Below, in pieces: positions 25,306-34,517 of a stretch of DNA of 64,000 bases; positions within the stretch are counted from its first letter, which is position 1; every line of letters begins with the position of its first letter. A model generated the notes under the pieces. The model searched no databases. It was not told the origin of the DNA and saw only the letters and a list, made by a program, of their open reading frames with translations. A program made the position numbers and the translations under genes. Source of the stretch: JBCAXA01 sp038534295 (lineage in GTDB: Bacteria > Pseudomonadota > Gammaproteobacteria > Steroidobacterales > Woeseiaceae); contig JBCAXA010000002.1 of the NCBI GenBank assembly GCA_038534295.1, positions 733,137-797,136 on the forward strand, read 5' to 3'.

Positions 25306-26583
25306 CTAGCTGTGTCCCTCGACCAACGCCGACCGACCGTCGCGTGCCGCCGACGCCGCAAGGCGCAGCAACAGCCACGATATGCCGCCGTAAACGAGCA
25401 CTGCTGCTGCTAGGAAAATAGCGATGTCGGAGAACAATAGCGCGGCCACCGCCGCCAGAAGCGGATTCACAATAACGAGACGCGACTGTTCCGCTTGCAA
25501 GCCACGCGCGGGCGACTCGAGCAAACCGCAGATAGTCGCTAGCAATGACCAAAGCCCGAGACACAGCAGAACCAGCGCAGACGTTGGCAGAACCCCCGCA
25601 TTCAGCGAGATCGCCCCGGTTAGTACCGCCGCGACGATAAACTGCATCAAAACGTATCTCGATACGCGCGGCGGCGGCTTGGTATCGAAACGCGTGAATC
25701 CTTCGAGGGCGCCATCGTCGAGACTGATAGAGCCACCTAGGTCGGCCGGCCGCCAGTTCGGTCGTCGAAACCAGACGCCAATTCGATCGCCCCAACGGCG
25801 CGAGCGCCGCGATAGCGCAAACACGTCTCGATAGGTTTGGATATTGGCGCGCAGCGGGCTCCAGCTCTTGAGCGGTTTGCGAACGCCGTATACACAGGGT
25901 TCGTCGGCAAGCTCGGGTTGGAACGTGCCGAACAGCCGATCCCAAATGATGAGGATACCGCCGTAGTTACGATCCAGATAACGTTCGTTCTGCGCATGAT
26001 GGACGCGATGATTGCTTGGCGAGACAAATACGCGATCAAACCAGCCCAGTGATCCGACGTGGCGCGTGTGCACCCAGAATTGGTAGATCAGATCCACCGC
26101 CGCCGCCGTTGCAACGACGTGGGCCGGAACTCCGACGAGCAGCAGCGGCACATAGAAAATCCAACCGAAGACGAACCCGGTGGAGGTCTGCCGCAACGCC
26201 GTTGAGAGGTTGTATTCCTCGCTCTGATGATGAACAACATGCGCCGCCCACAGAACATTGACGGTATGCCCTAGGCGGTGATTCCAGTAATACAGGAAAT
26301 CCCACGCCAGCAGCACCACCAGAAAAAGCCCGACGCCGCGCCAGCTCAAGTCGAACAACGCAGGATCCAGCGGATACGGCGCAACGTGCTCGAGCAACAG
26401 TGCGTAAATAGCGATCTCGATCGCCTTAGTAAACAGCCCGCTCGTCGTGGACAGCGCGCCCGCGCTGAGACTTGCAACCGCATCGTTCAACCGCAGATAG
26501 CCAGACCCGCGCAGCCGATCCCACGCAATCTCGGCGAGCAACGCAAGCAGGAAGAACGGTATGGCGTATGCGATGAGATCCAA
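25306..26583 (-). CDS. Sterol desaturase / fatty acid hydroxylase family membrane protein
   Basis: 425 residues. There are several N-terminal membrane helices and then the di-iron histidine clusters: HRLGH, HVVHHQSEEYN, H in NHRVHHAQN (about residues 100-210). The catalytic domain ends near residue 300; a further 3-4 hydrophobic helices (about 300-415) make the C-terminal half longer than the minimal family. It probably hydroxylates or desaturates a lipid. It ends 4 nt before the TPR-glycosyltransferase gene, so the two form one transcription unit. The substrate is unknown. Confidence 0.85.
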   Translation of the reverse strand: MDLIAYAIPFFLLALLAEIAWDRLRGSGYLRLNDAVASLSAGALSTTSGLFTKAIEIAIYALLLEHVAPYPLDPALFDLSWRGVGLFLVVLLAWDFLYYWNHRLGHTVNVLWAAHVVHHQSEEYNLSTALRQTSTGFVFGWIFYVPLLLVGVPAHVVATAAAVDLIYQFWVHTRHVGSLGWFDRVFVSPSNHRVHHAQNERYLDRNYGGILIIWDRLFGTFQPELADEPCVYGVRKPLKSWSPLRANIQTYRDVFALSRRSRRWGDRIGVWFRRPNWRPADLGGSISLDDGALEGFTRFDTKPPPRVSRYVLMQFIVAAVLTGAISLNAGVLPTSALVLLCLGLWSLLATICGLLESPARGLQAEQSRLVIVNPLLAAVAALLFSDIAIFLAAAVLVYGGISWLLLRLAASAARDGRSALVEGHS

Positions 26584-26604
26584 GCTAGTGCCCTTATTGT
26601 CGGC

Positions 26605-26994
26605 TTAGGCTCGCAGCAACAATCGACTGATCTCGAGCCCGGCAATCAACGCTAGCAGGGACAATGCCAGCGTGACTGCGAAGTATATCGCAGCGCGTGC
26701 GTACGCCGCTTCCGTCAGAAGTTGCCAGAAGTCCAGACTAAATGCGGACATCGTCGTAAAACCGCCGCAAAAACCTACGATCAAGAACGCGTAGCCAGGG
26801 CTCATCGCAGTCAGCCAAGGAAAGGCTAGTCCCGCGAGCAAGCAGCCGAGGACATTGACCAAGAGTGTGCCAAGTGGAAACGTCGGCAGCCACGGTGCGC
26901 TCGACACGACGGTAAGAAACCGCAGCGCAGCGCCGAGCGCCCCACCACTCGCAACGACAATGAGGGCCGTCGTTTGCGAAATTCCGCTTATCAC
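26605..26994 (-). CDS. crcB: CrcB/FluC fluoride channel
   Basis: 129 residues from a GTG at 26994, chosen because the family is about 125 residues and the longer upstream frame overlaps the previous gene and lacks similarity. It has four hydrophobic helices and the family motifs GGALGAALRFL, PLGTLLVNVLGC and GFCGGFTTMSAFSLD. FluC exports fluoride as a dual-topology dimer. It lies 16 nt after the nitronate monooxygenase-like gene. No fluoride riboswitch was seen upstream of this transcription unit. Confidence 0.9.
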   Translation of the reverse strand: MISGISQTTALIVVASGGALGAALRFLTVVSSAPWLPTFPLGTLLVNVLGCLLAGLAFPWLTAMSPGYAFLIVGFCGGFTTMSAFSLDFWQLLTEAAYARAAIYFAVTLALSLLALIAGLEISRLLLRA

Positions 26995-27010
26995 GCTCTG
27001 CCCTGACCGC

Positions 27011-27961
27011 CTATCCCGCAAGTCGCGCCCGCGCTTCGTCGAACTCGAGCCCGAGCCGGGCGACGAGATCGCTGACGGACAAGACGGCATCAATGTTGCC
27101 GACACCCTGCCCGGCACTCCATATATCGACCCACGCTTTGGCGTCCGTATTGCCGCCACTGCCGAAATTCATAGCGCTCTTGTCAGCTTCCGGTAGCGCA
27201 TCTGGATCGAGCCCAATGTTGCGCACACTGCCCTTTAAATAGTTGCCACGGACGCCGCTGAAAAGCGATGTGTAGACGACATCTTCGGCAGCGCTCTCAA
27301 CGATCATCTGCTTGTAACCATCGACAGCGTTGGCCTCCGCGGTCGCGATAAACCGTGTACCCATGTACGCGAGATCAGCACCGAGCGCACGCGCTGCCGC
27401 GATGTCGCCGCCCGAACTCATCGCACCGGCCAACACCACGATGCCGTCAAAGCGCTTGCGAATTTCTTTGGTCAACGCAAACGGGCTGAGTTCGCCCGCA
27501 TGACCGCCGGCGCCGCTGCAAACGGCAATGATGCCATCGACACCGGCATCGATCGCTTTCTGTGCATGCCGAACATTGATCACGTCGTGCAGGACCAGCC
27601 CGCCGTAGCTATGTACGGCGTCGACGACATCGCGACTCAACTGCAGACTGGTAATGATGATCGGCACCTGAAACTCGACGCACAGTTCGAGATCGGCCAT
27701 CAAACGGTCGTTTGAGCGGTGACAGATTTGATTGACGGCGTACGGTGCCGGCTTGTCGCCAGCGGCTTCTGCGCCCGCCAGCGCAGCGCGTATCTCGGTC
27801 AGCCATTCGCGAAGTACCGGCTGTGGCCTGGCATTCAATGCTGGGAAGGCACCAATGATTCCCGCACGACATTGGGCGATAACGAGTTTTGGCGTCGATA
27901 CAATAAACATCGGCGAACCGATCAGCGGAAGGCGCAGTCGGTCGGCAAGATTTTCGAACAC
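27011..27961 (-). CDS. Nitronate monooxygenase-family FMN enzyme
   Basis: 316 residues starting with GTG. It is a TIM-barrel NMO/2-nitropropane dioxygenase-like protein: RLRLPLIGSPMFIVSTPKLV, SLQLSRDVVDAVHSYGGLVL, GVDGIIAVCSGAGGHAGELS, and ALGADLAYMGTRFIATAEAN. The glycine-rich segment GAGGHAG corresponds to the FMN phosphate-binding region. It may detoxify nitronates, but many homologues are enoyl reductases or of unknown substrate. It is the first gene of a short run with crcB. Confidence 0.88.
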   Translation of the reverse strand: MFENLADRLRLPLIGSPMFIVSTPKLVIAQCRAGIIGAFPALNARPQPVLREWLTEIRAALAGAEAAGDKPAPYAVNQICHRSNDRLMADLELCVEFQVPIIITSLQLSRDVVDAVHSYGGLVLHDVINVRHAQKAIDAGVDGIIAVCSGAGGHAGELSPFALTKEIRKRFDGIVVLAGAMSSGGDIAAARALGADLAYMGTRFIATAEANAVDGYKQMIVESAAEDVVYTSLFSGVRGNYLKGSVRNIGLDPDALPEADKSAMNFGSGGNTDAKAWVDIWSAGQGVGNIDAVLSVSDLVARLGLEFDEARARLAG

Positions 27962-27998
27962 GGGTGAGTGCCTCTTGGAAAAGCTAGGGATTTGCGAC

Positions 27999-30900
27999 CT
28001 AGCGAGCGTCGCGCTCGACGCTGTACACGAGATCGAGCGATTGTTCGGTACCAGTTCGTGATTCGAATCGCAGCCGATCGGACAAGCGATACCGAATCAG
28101 AACGCTGCCGATCTTATCGAATATGCCCACGGCATACTGCAAATAAAGTCGCTCGCCGATCCATTTGCCGGCCAGCAGCTGCCCGTCGTCGGCGTTGCCG
28201 TCAAAACTCAGTGCGTCTAGTCCGAGTGATGCTTGCAGCCGGCCGGTGATGCCACCGAGCTGCGTCAGTCCGAGGGCCACAGCGGCACCAGAGAGCGTTT
28301 CGTTCTGGGTGGAATCAACTGCGTTCAGACCTCGCCCCGTGATCAGCCACGCAAGAATTTCGGTTTGCGGCAGTGTCGGTGTGGACGTAAGCGTTGACAC
28401 TGGATTTTGCAGCTCGCCGCGAATCCGAACGCCGACCGTGCCTGGCTCGACCTCACGCGTTGCCTCGACGTTGAGTCCTGGATTCAGCGGATCGCCTCCA
28501 AACACGAGCTCACCCTGGTCGAGCGCAAGTTCCTGACCGTAGGCCTCGAACTGTCCGTCCAGGAGACTCAAATTGCCGAACGCGCGAACCGCATCGGGCA
28601 ACTGCCCTGCCAAACGAAGCCTGCCATCGAGGCGCGCCGTCAAACCGTAGCCGTCCAATCGAACGTCGTCGCCAAATTCAATGCCTAGGTCCAATTCAGT
28701 ACGGGCGCTTGCAGCCGAAGCGGGCGCGTCGGGGCCACCGTGCAACACGACGTCGGAGCTGGGTTCGATGGCGCCAGGTGGCGTTTCAATCGGTGACAGT
28801 CGAGCGGAAGGTACTGCCAGCTCGCCACCAATGGTCATCGTGTTGTCACGCTTGGTCAGTTTGAGATCCGGTGCGACATCCAGCCTTAGCTCCGGCAGAT
28901 CGGCGATACGGACCGTATCGCCGGCCAAGCTTATTTCACCAGACCAACCCGCAGCCGTAGGCCAATTCAACGTGCCGACCGCGCGCAGCTGACCGTCCCC
29001 GACGCCGGCCTTGGCATCGAGCCGCCACGTCGCCGGCTCGGCGCTCGCCAGCGAGACGTCTACGTCGCGAATTGCGGTACCGGTGGCTGTCACCCTGGCA
29101 TCGAAATCGTCGAGATTGAGCCGCGCGTTGGCGGTTGGCGCAGCGCGGCTCCCGGCAAGATCGAAGGCGAGCTGAGCTTTACCGGCGGTAACGCGTAAAC
29201 CAGGAATCCACTCATCGAGCAGCGCCAAATTCGGGAACTGCGCTTGCGAGTTCAGTTCGATGGCCGAATTCGCTGCGAATACGTCATCGACCGTTGCCGA
29301 AGCCGTCCACTGACCGGCTTCCGGCACGTCGAAGTTGGCTTGCGCGGCAACGCGGTTCGCGGCGACGTCGCCCGAGAGTTCAAACGCAAAGCGCACGGCG
29401 TTGCCTGTAGCGTTGTCGTCCGTTTGCGGGCGGCGCATCTCAGCGTCGTCGAGACGTGCAGAAAAGTCACCGTCGATGCGGTCGTTGGCCCAGCGACCTT
29501 GCACATCCGCCGAGAACACGCCGGACAGGTCGATTTCGGGCAGTGCCCAGCGAGCAATCGCATCGACTGGCAGCGCTGCGATGGCGAGCTTCGCGTCGGC
29601 CTGCCCCGAGCCGAGGTCGACATCGCCAGCGACACAAACCGAGCCGCCGCCCGTAACGCACAGTTCCGGCATGCTCAGCCGCTCCGCCGTGGCGACAACC
29701 TCGGCGTTCGGAGTCGCTAACTCCCAAGGCCCGGTCATACCGCCATCGAACACGAACTCAGCAACGCGCAATCGATACGCCTCGTCGCGTGCGCTGCCTT
29801 CGACTACCACGCGCGTTTGCACTGCCGACGACGTGCCATCGGCTTCGATGCGATGTTGTGACGCGTTGCCCGACGCATTGATGGTCCAGTCACCGAACGG
29901 CCGATCGGCGATGTTAACGGCGGTCAGTTCGACGACGGCAGCCGCACTGCCCGACGGATCGACCGTCGCGTTAATTTGCGCTTCGCTTAACGTCAATCCG
30001 TCGACGGATAGCCCGGCCAACCCCGCCGTCAGCACCGCACGAGGTTGCTCGAGCGACCCTTGAACCTGCACGCTACCGCTCGCCGATCCCGCGACGTCGG
30101 GTAACCAACGACCGATGTCTTGCACTCGCCAGCGACCGTCAAGGTCCAGTGCCGCTGCGGCCGCCGACCCACTGAACGCAACCCGATCCGCACCGATGAC
30201 GAGCGCCAGGTCGTCGAGACGAGCGACGTCAGAAGACCACCTTAGCGTGCCGGTTACGGCGGCGCGGCCGTCGGGTTCGTCTAGGACCAGCGTTGCGCTT
30301 GGACCGCTGGCGGGGTCCCAGCGGCCACTGGCACGTCCATTCAGCACAATCGATTGCGGGAGTCGCACGGTATCGGTCGGCCATTGCTCAAGGACGCTGT
30401 CGATTCTGAGATCGCCAGCGAAACCATCACCGCTACGCGTAAGCTCGCCGCTCAACAGCAGGCGGCCCGTCGGGTGCGACACCGCAAAATCATCGAGCAA
30501 GACGCGTTCGGCGTCGAGCGCACCGTCCGCGGTCAGCGCAATCGGCGGCTGGTCTTGCCACGTACCCGCGCCACGCAGCGACCAGAGCACGCGACTGTCA
30601 ACGATACGTGTCTGCAGTGATCCGTCGGCTACGCTTGCGTCGTCGAGTCCGACACCGGCCAGTGATTGCTGCAGCCATTCGGTTGTAATGTCTGCCTGTA
30701 GCGGCGCTGGCTCGACCGTGCCACGTGTCACCGCAGCGACCGGCGCATACAAGCGATGCTCGATCGTCAGCGCCGCCACCGTCCCGCCGACAGTCAGGGC
30801 GCCTTGCGAGGACGGGAACGGTGCCGCGGTTTGCCAGGCGAGTTCGACATCGACGTCGCCAGTCGTCGCGAGCTCGACGGACATACGCCCGTTGGCGCGC

Positions 30901-31433
30901 GCGCCTTCCGTGCCAACATCAAACACGGGCAACGCAAGCAACGCGCCGCGCCATGCGAATCCGGCACGAACGCTCAGCACCTGCTCCGTTTCGTCAGCGC
31001 GGACGACTAAGCGCTCGATGGCAATCGAATCGACCGAAATCGGCAATGGTGCGGTCGGCAACGCGGTGTCGGCGGGCGTCGGGTCGGAAGGCTCGTCGCC
31101 GACACTGACGTCGATGATCACTTCGCCGATTTCTATCGCCGCCAAGTGCAGTTCGCCGCGCAGTAGGGCTCCGAGCTGCACCTTCAGACCGATATCGGTT
31201 GCGGCTAGCAGATCGCCACTCGCCGGAACGGCAATCTCCGCGATGTGCAGACCACCGACGAAACTGCCTTCGACCGGACCTATAGCGATCGAATCACCCA
31301 AGGCGTTGCGAGCTAACGAGAACGCGAGCCGTGCCCCCGGTCCGGTCGCCACGACATAAAGCGCAACGGCGACAATCACCGCAACGGCTATGAGCCCTAC
31401 GCGGGCGCCACGCATGAGCCATCGTCGGTTCAC
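27999..31433 (-). CDS. tamB: TamB, inner-membrane-anchored translocation/lipid transport protein
   Basis: 1144 residues from a GTG at 31433 that overlaps the tamA stop (GTGA); an ATG at 31415 is an alternative. A cytoplasmic Arg-rich start and one membrane helix (RVGLIAVAVIVAVALYVVA) are followed by a very long repetitive beta-rich region spanning the periplasm. The C-terminal DUF490 end has ILAWLITGRGLNAVDSTQNE, GLDALSFDGNADDGQLLAGK and the final LSDRLRFESRTGTEQSLDLV. TamB works with TamA and belongs to the AsmA-like group that moves phospholipid to the outer membrane. Confidence 0.92.
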   Translation of the reverse strand: MNRRWLMRGARVGLIAVAVIVAVALYVVATGPGARLAFSLARNALGDSIAIGPVEGSFVGGLHIAEIAVPASGDLLAATDIGLKVQLGALLRGELHLAAIEIGEVIIDVSVGDEPSDPTPADTALPTAPLPISVDSIAIERLVVRADETEQVLSVRAGFAWRGALLALPVFDVGTEGARANGRMSVELATTGDVDVELAWQTAAPFPSSQGALTVGGTVAALTIEHRLYAPVAAVTRGTVEPAPLQADITTEWLQQSLAGVGLDDASVADGSLQTRIVDSRVLWSLRGAGTWQDQPPIALTADGALDAERVLLDDFAVSHPTGRLLLSGELTRSGDGFAGDLRIDSVLEQWPTDTVRLPQSIVLNGRASGRWDPASGPSATLVLDEPDGRAAVTGTLRWSSDVARLDDLALVIGADRVAFSGSAAAAALDLDGRWRVQDIGRWLPDVAGSASGSVQVQGSLEQPRAVLTAGLAGLSVDGLTLSEAQINATVDPSGSAAAVVELTAVNIADRPFGDWTINASGNASQHRIEADGTSSAVQTRVVVEGSARDEAYRLRVAEFVFDGGMTGPWELATPNAEVVATAERLSMPELCVTGGGSVCVAGDVDLGSGQADAKLAIAALPVDAIARWALPEIDLSGVFSADVQGRWANDRIDGDFSARLDDAEMRRPQTDDNATGNAVRFAFELSGDVAANRVAAQANFDVPEAGQWTASATVDDVFAANSAIELNSQAQFPNLALLDEWIPGLRVTAGKAQLAFDLAGSRAAPTANARLNLDDFDARVTATGTAIRDVDVSLASAEPATWRLDAKAGVGDGQLRAVGTLNWPTAAGWSGEISLAGDTVRIADLPELRLDVAPDLKLTKRDNTMTIGGELAVPSARLSPIETPPGAIEPSSDVVLHGGPDAPASAASARTELDLGIEFGDDVRLDGYGLTARLDGRLRLAGQLPDAVRAFGNLSLLDGQFEAYGQELALDQGELVFGGDPLNPGLNVEATREVEPGTVGVRIRGELQNPVSTLTSTPTLPQTEILAWLITGRGLNAVDSTQNETLSGAAVALGLTQLGGITGRLQASLGLDALSFDGNADDGQLLAGKWIGERLYLQYAVGIFDKIGSVLIRYRLSDRLRFESRTGTEQSLDLVYSVERDAR

Positions 31434-33151
31434 AGATCGGGCCCAAAACTGATGTGTAAACGCAGATCGCGCTCGTCGAAATTCAGCGGCTTGGCCAGGT
31501 ACAGTCGCAGTGGCCCGACCGGCGATCGCCACTTGACCCCGATGCCGGCGGCAATCCGTGCTTCGATCTCTGTGCCGTCGAACGCGTTACCGGCGTCGAC
31601 AAACGCCGCCAGCGCAAAGCTGCGATAGACCGTGCGATCAATCTCGAGCGACGCCGTGATGAGCTGGCTGCCGCCGATTACGATACCGTCCGCGTCGGTT
31701 GGGCCAAGCGTTTCAAAATCAAAGCCGCGCACCGACTCATTGCCGCCCGCGAAAAAACGTACGGACGGCGGTAGCTCTTCAAAGTCTCGTTCGAAGGTTA
31801 CGCCAAAAGTACCCCGCGCAAGCAGACGTGTTTTATCGTTGAAACTGTAAATCCACTTGCCATCCGCGATCAATTGGGCGAATTGCGTGCTTGATCCCAG
31901 CGCCTCGGCAGTACCGCGTGCTTCGAAAGCTACACGGTATCCGCGGCTCGGATTGATCGAGTCATCGCTGTTTTGTCGGCTAAAACTGATACCGGGCATC
32001 AACAAACGCGATCGGTCCTCGACAGCACCAACGGTAAAGTCGCTGACATCCAGTTCTACCGTGTTCGCACGCAGCCAGCCGTTCGATAAGCGCAGAACTC
32101 GCCGCAGTCCAAAGGTCAGCGACTGCGACTCCGACGTATCGGTGTCTTCGTCGGCGATACCCAGGGTGTAGCTCAGCCACTCCACTGCAGGATCGCCCAA
32201 CGGTCGGCGATAGGTTGCGCTGAGTTCGCTGCGCACCGGTGACGCCGTTAAGTCGCCGCTCAACTGATGGCCTGCCGAATTGACCCGTCGGTCTTCATAG
32301 CCGGCACGGCCGCGCGGTCCGACATCCGTTGAGTACCCGCCACCGACCGAGTAGCTTGCGCTACCGCTGCCGGTTAGGCGTGCGTGCACATCCACGGGGC
32401 CGTAGCTATCGGGAATGCGCGGCTCGATCACAACGCTGTCGAAATAGCCGCTGCCTCGCAGCCGATCGTTCAACTCGCTGAGTTCGACGGCACGGTACGG
32501 CGCGCCCGGCTCCCAGCGCGCAAAACGTCGAACTAGATCGTCATCAAGCAGGCTCTGGTCCAGCGTCAGTTCGCCAAACACGTACCGTCGACCGGATTCG
32601 TAGACGAGCTGAATATCGGCGACGTTGTCGTCGATATAAACGTCGATCTTGGACTCGACGAATTCACCGTTGAAGTAGCCACGGTCGGCGGCGACCGATG
32701 CCAAGCGTCGCTTGAGTTCCCGATACGCTGCATGGCTGAACGCTTGGCCCGGCTCCGGCGTGGCCTGTGCCGTGACAGCCATCACCGTCGGATCGTCAGC
32801 TGCGTCGCCCCGAACGCGGACATCGGCGTTGCGCAGTGTTAGTGCTTCCCCGGGCGTGACCGACAGCTCGACCGACCAGCATGTTTCGCCAAATACGAGT
32901 GTCGCGCTGTGCTCGGCCTGATAAAACCCCAACCCTTGCAGTGCGCGTTCGACCTCCCCGCCGAGCCGTTCGTAGCGGTACCGAACCAACCAGTTCGGTG
33001 CTTTGCAGTCGAGTTCGCTCATCGCGCTGAGTAAGCGGATGTTGGTTGCCTGCGCGTCAGTGGCACCCGTGATACGCAGCTGTTCGGCGTGTGTTGCGGT
33101 AACAGCACCGAACGCAAGGACGACAAATGGCACGCGCCATGCATTTATCAT
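31430..33151 (-). CDS. tamA: TamA, outer-membrane BamA-family assembly protein
   Basis: 573 residues from the ATG at 33151 (a GTG three codons earlier is possible). A signal peptide ends ATHA. Three POTRA-like domains follow (about 25-260), then a 16-strand Omp85 barrel beginning SASYSVGGGYSTDVGPRGRA. The Omp85 lid-lock motif is visible as VRGFDFETLG. The last strand ends RDLRLHISFGPDL. It sits in the outer membrane and partners TamB, whose gene directly follows. Confidence 0.92.
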   Translation of the reverse strand: MINAWRVPFVVLAFGAVTATHAEQLRITGATDAQATNIRLLSAMSELDCKAPNWLVRYRYERLGGEVERALQGLGFYQAEHSATLVFGETCWSVELSVTPGEALTLRNADVRVRGDAADDPTVMAVTAQATPEPGQAFSHAAYRELKRRLASVAADRGYFNGEFVESKIDVYIDDNVADIQLVYESGRRYVFGELTLDQSLLDDDLVRRFARWEPGAPYRAVELSELNDRLRGSGYFDSVVIEPRIPDSYGPVDVHARLTGSGSASYSVGGGYSTDVGPRGRAGYEDRRVNSAGHQLSGDLTASPVRSELSATYRRPLGDPAVEWLSYTLGIADEDTDTSESQSLTFGLRRVLRLSNGWLRANTVELDVSDFTVGAVEDRSRLLMPGISFSRQNSDDSINPSRGYRVAFEARGTAEALGSSTQFAQLIADGKWIYSFNDKTRLLARGTFGVTFERDFEELPPSVRFFAGGNESVRGFDFETLGPTDADGIVIGGSQLITASLEIDRTVYRSFALAAFVDAGNAFDGTEIEARIAAGIGVKWRSPVGPLRLYLAKPLNFDERDLRLHISFGPDL

Positions 33152-33200
33152 GGTCAACACGAGACGCAGCGCACAAGCAGTCGCGCGCGCCTAAGCCGGG

Positions 33201-34517
33201 CTATGGGCGCCGATAGATGGCCCGACTGCCGGTTGGCTGGTCGGGATGGTAGCGATCGCGCAACAGCGTCTGTCGACTGACACCCGGTATGCGGTGACCT
33301 TCGATAAAAACGTGCTGCGCAAAACTGCCGACGTCGAGTGGATCGCCGTCCCAGACGACCAGCGATGCCGGCTCGCCCGCGACGATGCGCCCGAGCGTGC
33401 CGTCGTCGCTGACGAGCGCGGCCGGTGCTGCGGTGATGGCTGCAAGGCCCTCGATCCACGGTAGGCCGCTTGCCACGGCATTGCCGGCACCCTGCCGCAG
33501 ATTGCCAACGTTGTGCGAACTTCGTTCGCCGATGATGACCGTCACGCCGGCCTCGCTTAGCCGCGCCGCATTCGCCAGTGTGGCGTCTAGCGATTCAAAT
33601 CGAGACGGCAGATTTTCGGTTGGGTAGACAATCACGGGAATGGCTGCCGCCGCCAGCTCATCGGCGACGCGCCAAGCTTCGGCGCCGCCGCGAACCGCGG
33701 CGCGAACACCGTGACGCAGCGCCAGTTCGATGACCTGGCGCAAATCCGACGCACGATTTGCGCCGATGACCAGCGGTAGATCGCCTGCACGAACGGCGTT
33801 CAGGACCGCCAAATCAGCACGATCGAGTCCAATTTCGTCCAGCTGTTCAAAACTGACGCCGTCGCCGCCGCGTGCAATGTCGGCCTGGTGTTCGGCAGCG
33901 AGCGCAAAGGCTGCGTCAACATTCGCAAGGGCCGCCGCGCGTGATCCCCCAACTACGTTCGAACCTAGCTCGCCCAATTCGACGAATACGGCCGCGTCTT
34001 CGTCTAGCACGAAACCAACTTCCGTACCGAGTTGAATCAGCGTCGCCTGTCCGGCAAACGGCGATGCCCTCGGAGTCATCGTGTGTAGCGAAGGTGGCGG
34101 TGCAGGAGCAACGACAGCATGTGTAACGCCCTCGGTACGGGCGATTGCGATCAACGTCGATGCCGGGTTGACGGCCGCTGTGAGGGAAAACGCAACGGCC
34201 GGGCCACCGGCCGGACGCTGGAAATCAACCGTCGACTCCTCGAGGCTCACCTCCTCGACGCCCAACGTACCGGCGACATCGACGAGTCCCGGCGTAACCG
34301 TCAGCCCGTTGGCGTCAATGACCTCAGCGCCGTCTGGCACAGCGATATTGGGCCCTAGCGCGGTAACCACGCCGTCGATGATCAGCAGCGTGCCGCCGCG
34401 CACGGAACCCTCGGCAGCCAAGGTGTGAATGTCGGCGCCGACAATGGCAATGGTTTCGCCCGCCGCGTTCGCGGCGAACAGCAGCGTCGAGCATGTCACT
34501 AACGTGCGCAAGTTCAT
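33201..34517 (-). CDS. Amidohydrolase-fold protein lacking the metal ligands
   Basis: 438 residues with a signal peptide (TLVTCSTLLFAANAAGE). The fold is that of imidazolonepropionase/D-aminoacylase-like amidohydrolases (IVGADIHTLAAEGSVRGGTL; ADGAEVIDANGLTVTPGLVD; EPASLVVWDGDPLD). The usual HxH after GLVD is replaced by AGT, and the expected later ligands are absent (DLPLVIGANRASDL instead of VHIHCYRADEM of its neighbour). It is therefore probably not a metal-dependent hydrolase on its own. The ATG overlaps the stop of the intact paralogue (ATGA), so the two could form a complex. Confidence 0.82.
   Translation of the reverse strand: MNLRTLVTCSTLLFAANAAGETIAIVGADIHTLAAEGSVRGGTLLIIDGVVTALGPNIAVPDGAEVIDANGLTVTPGLVDVAGTLGVEEVSLEESTVDFQRPAGGPAVAFSLTAAVNPASTLIAIARTEGVTHAVVAPAPPPSLHTMTPRASPFAGQATLIQLGTEVGFVLDEDAAVFVELGELGSNVVGGSRAAALANVDAAFALAAEHQADIARGGDGVSFEQLDEIGLDRADLAVLNAVRAGDLPLVIGANRASDLRQVIELALRHGVRAAVRGGAEAWRVADELAAAAIPVIVYPTENLPSRFESLDATLANAARLSEAGVTVIIGERSSHNVGNLRQGAGNAVASGLPWIEGLAAITAAPAALVSDDGTLGRIVAGEPASLVVWDGDPLDVGSFAQHVFIEGHRIPGVSRQTLLRDRYHPDQPTGSRAIYRRP

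Noticed and set aside
30115..31359. 414-residue open frame antisense to tamB
   Set aside because: Ser/Pro/Thr-rich low-complexity translation opposite a conserved long gene, with no start signals.
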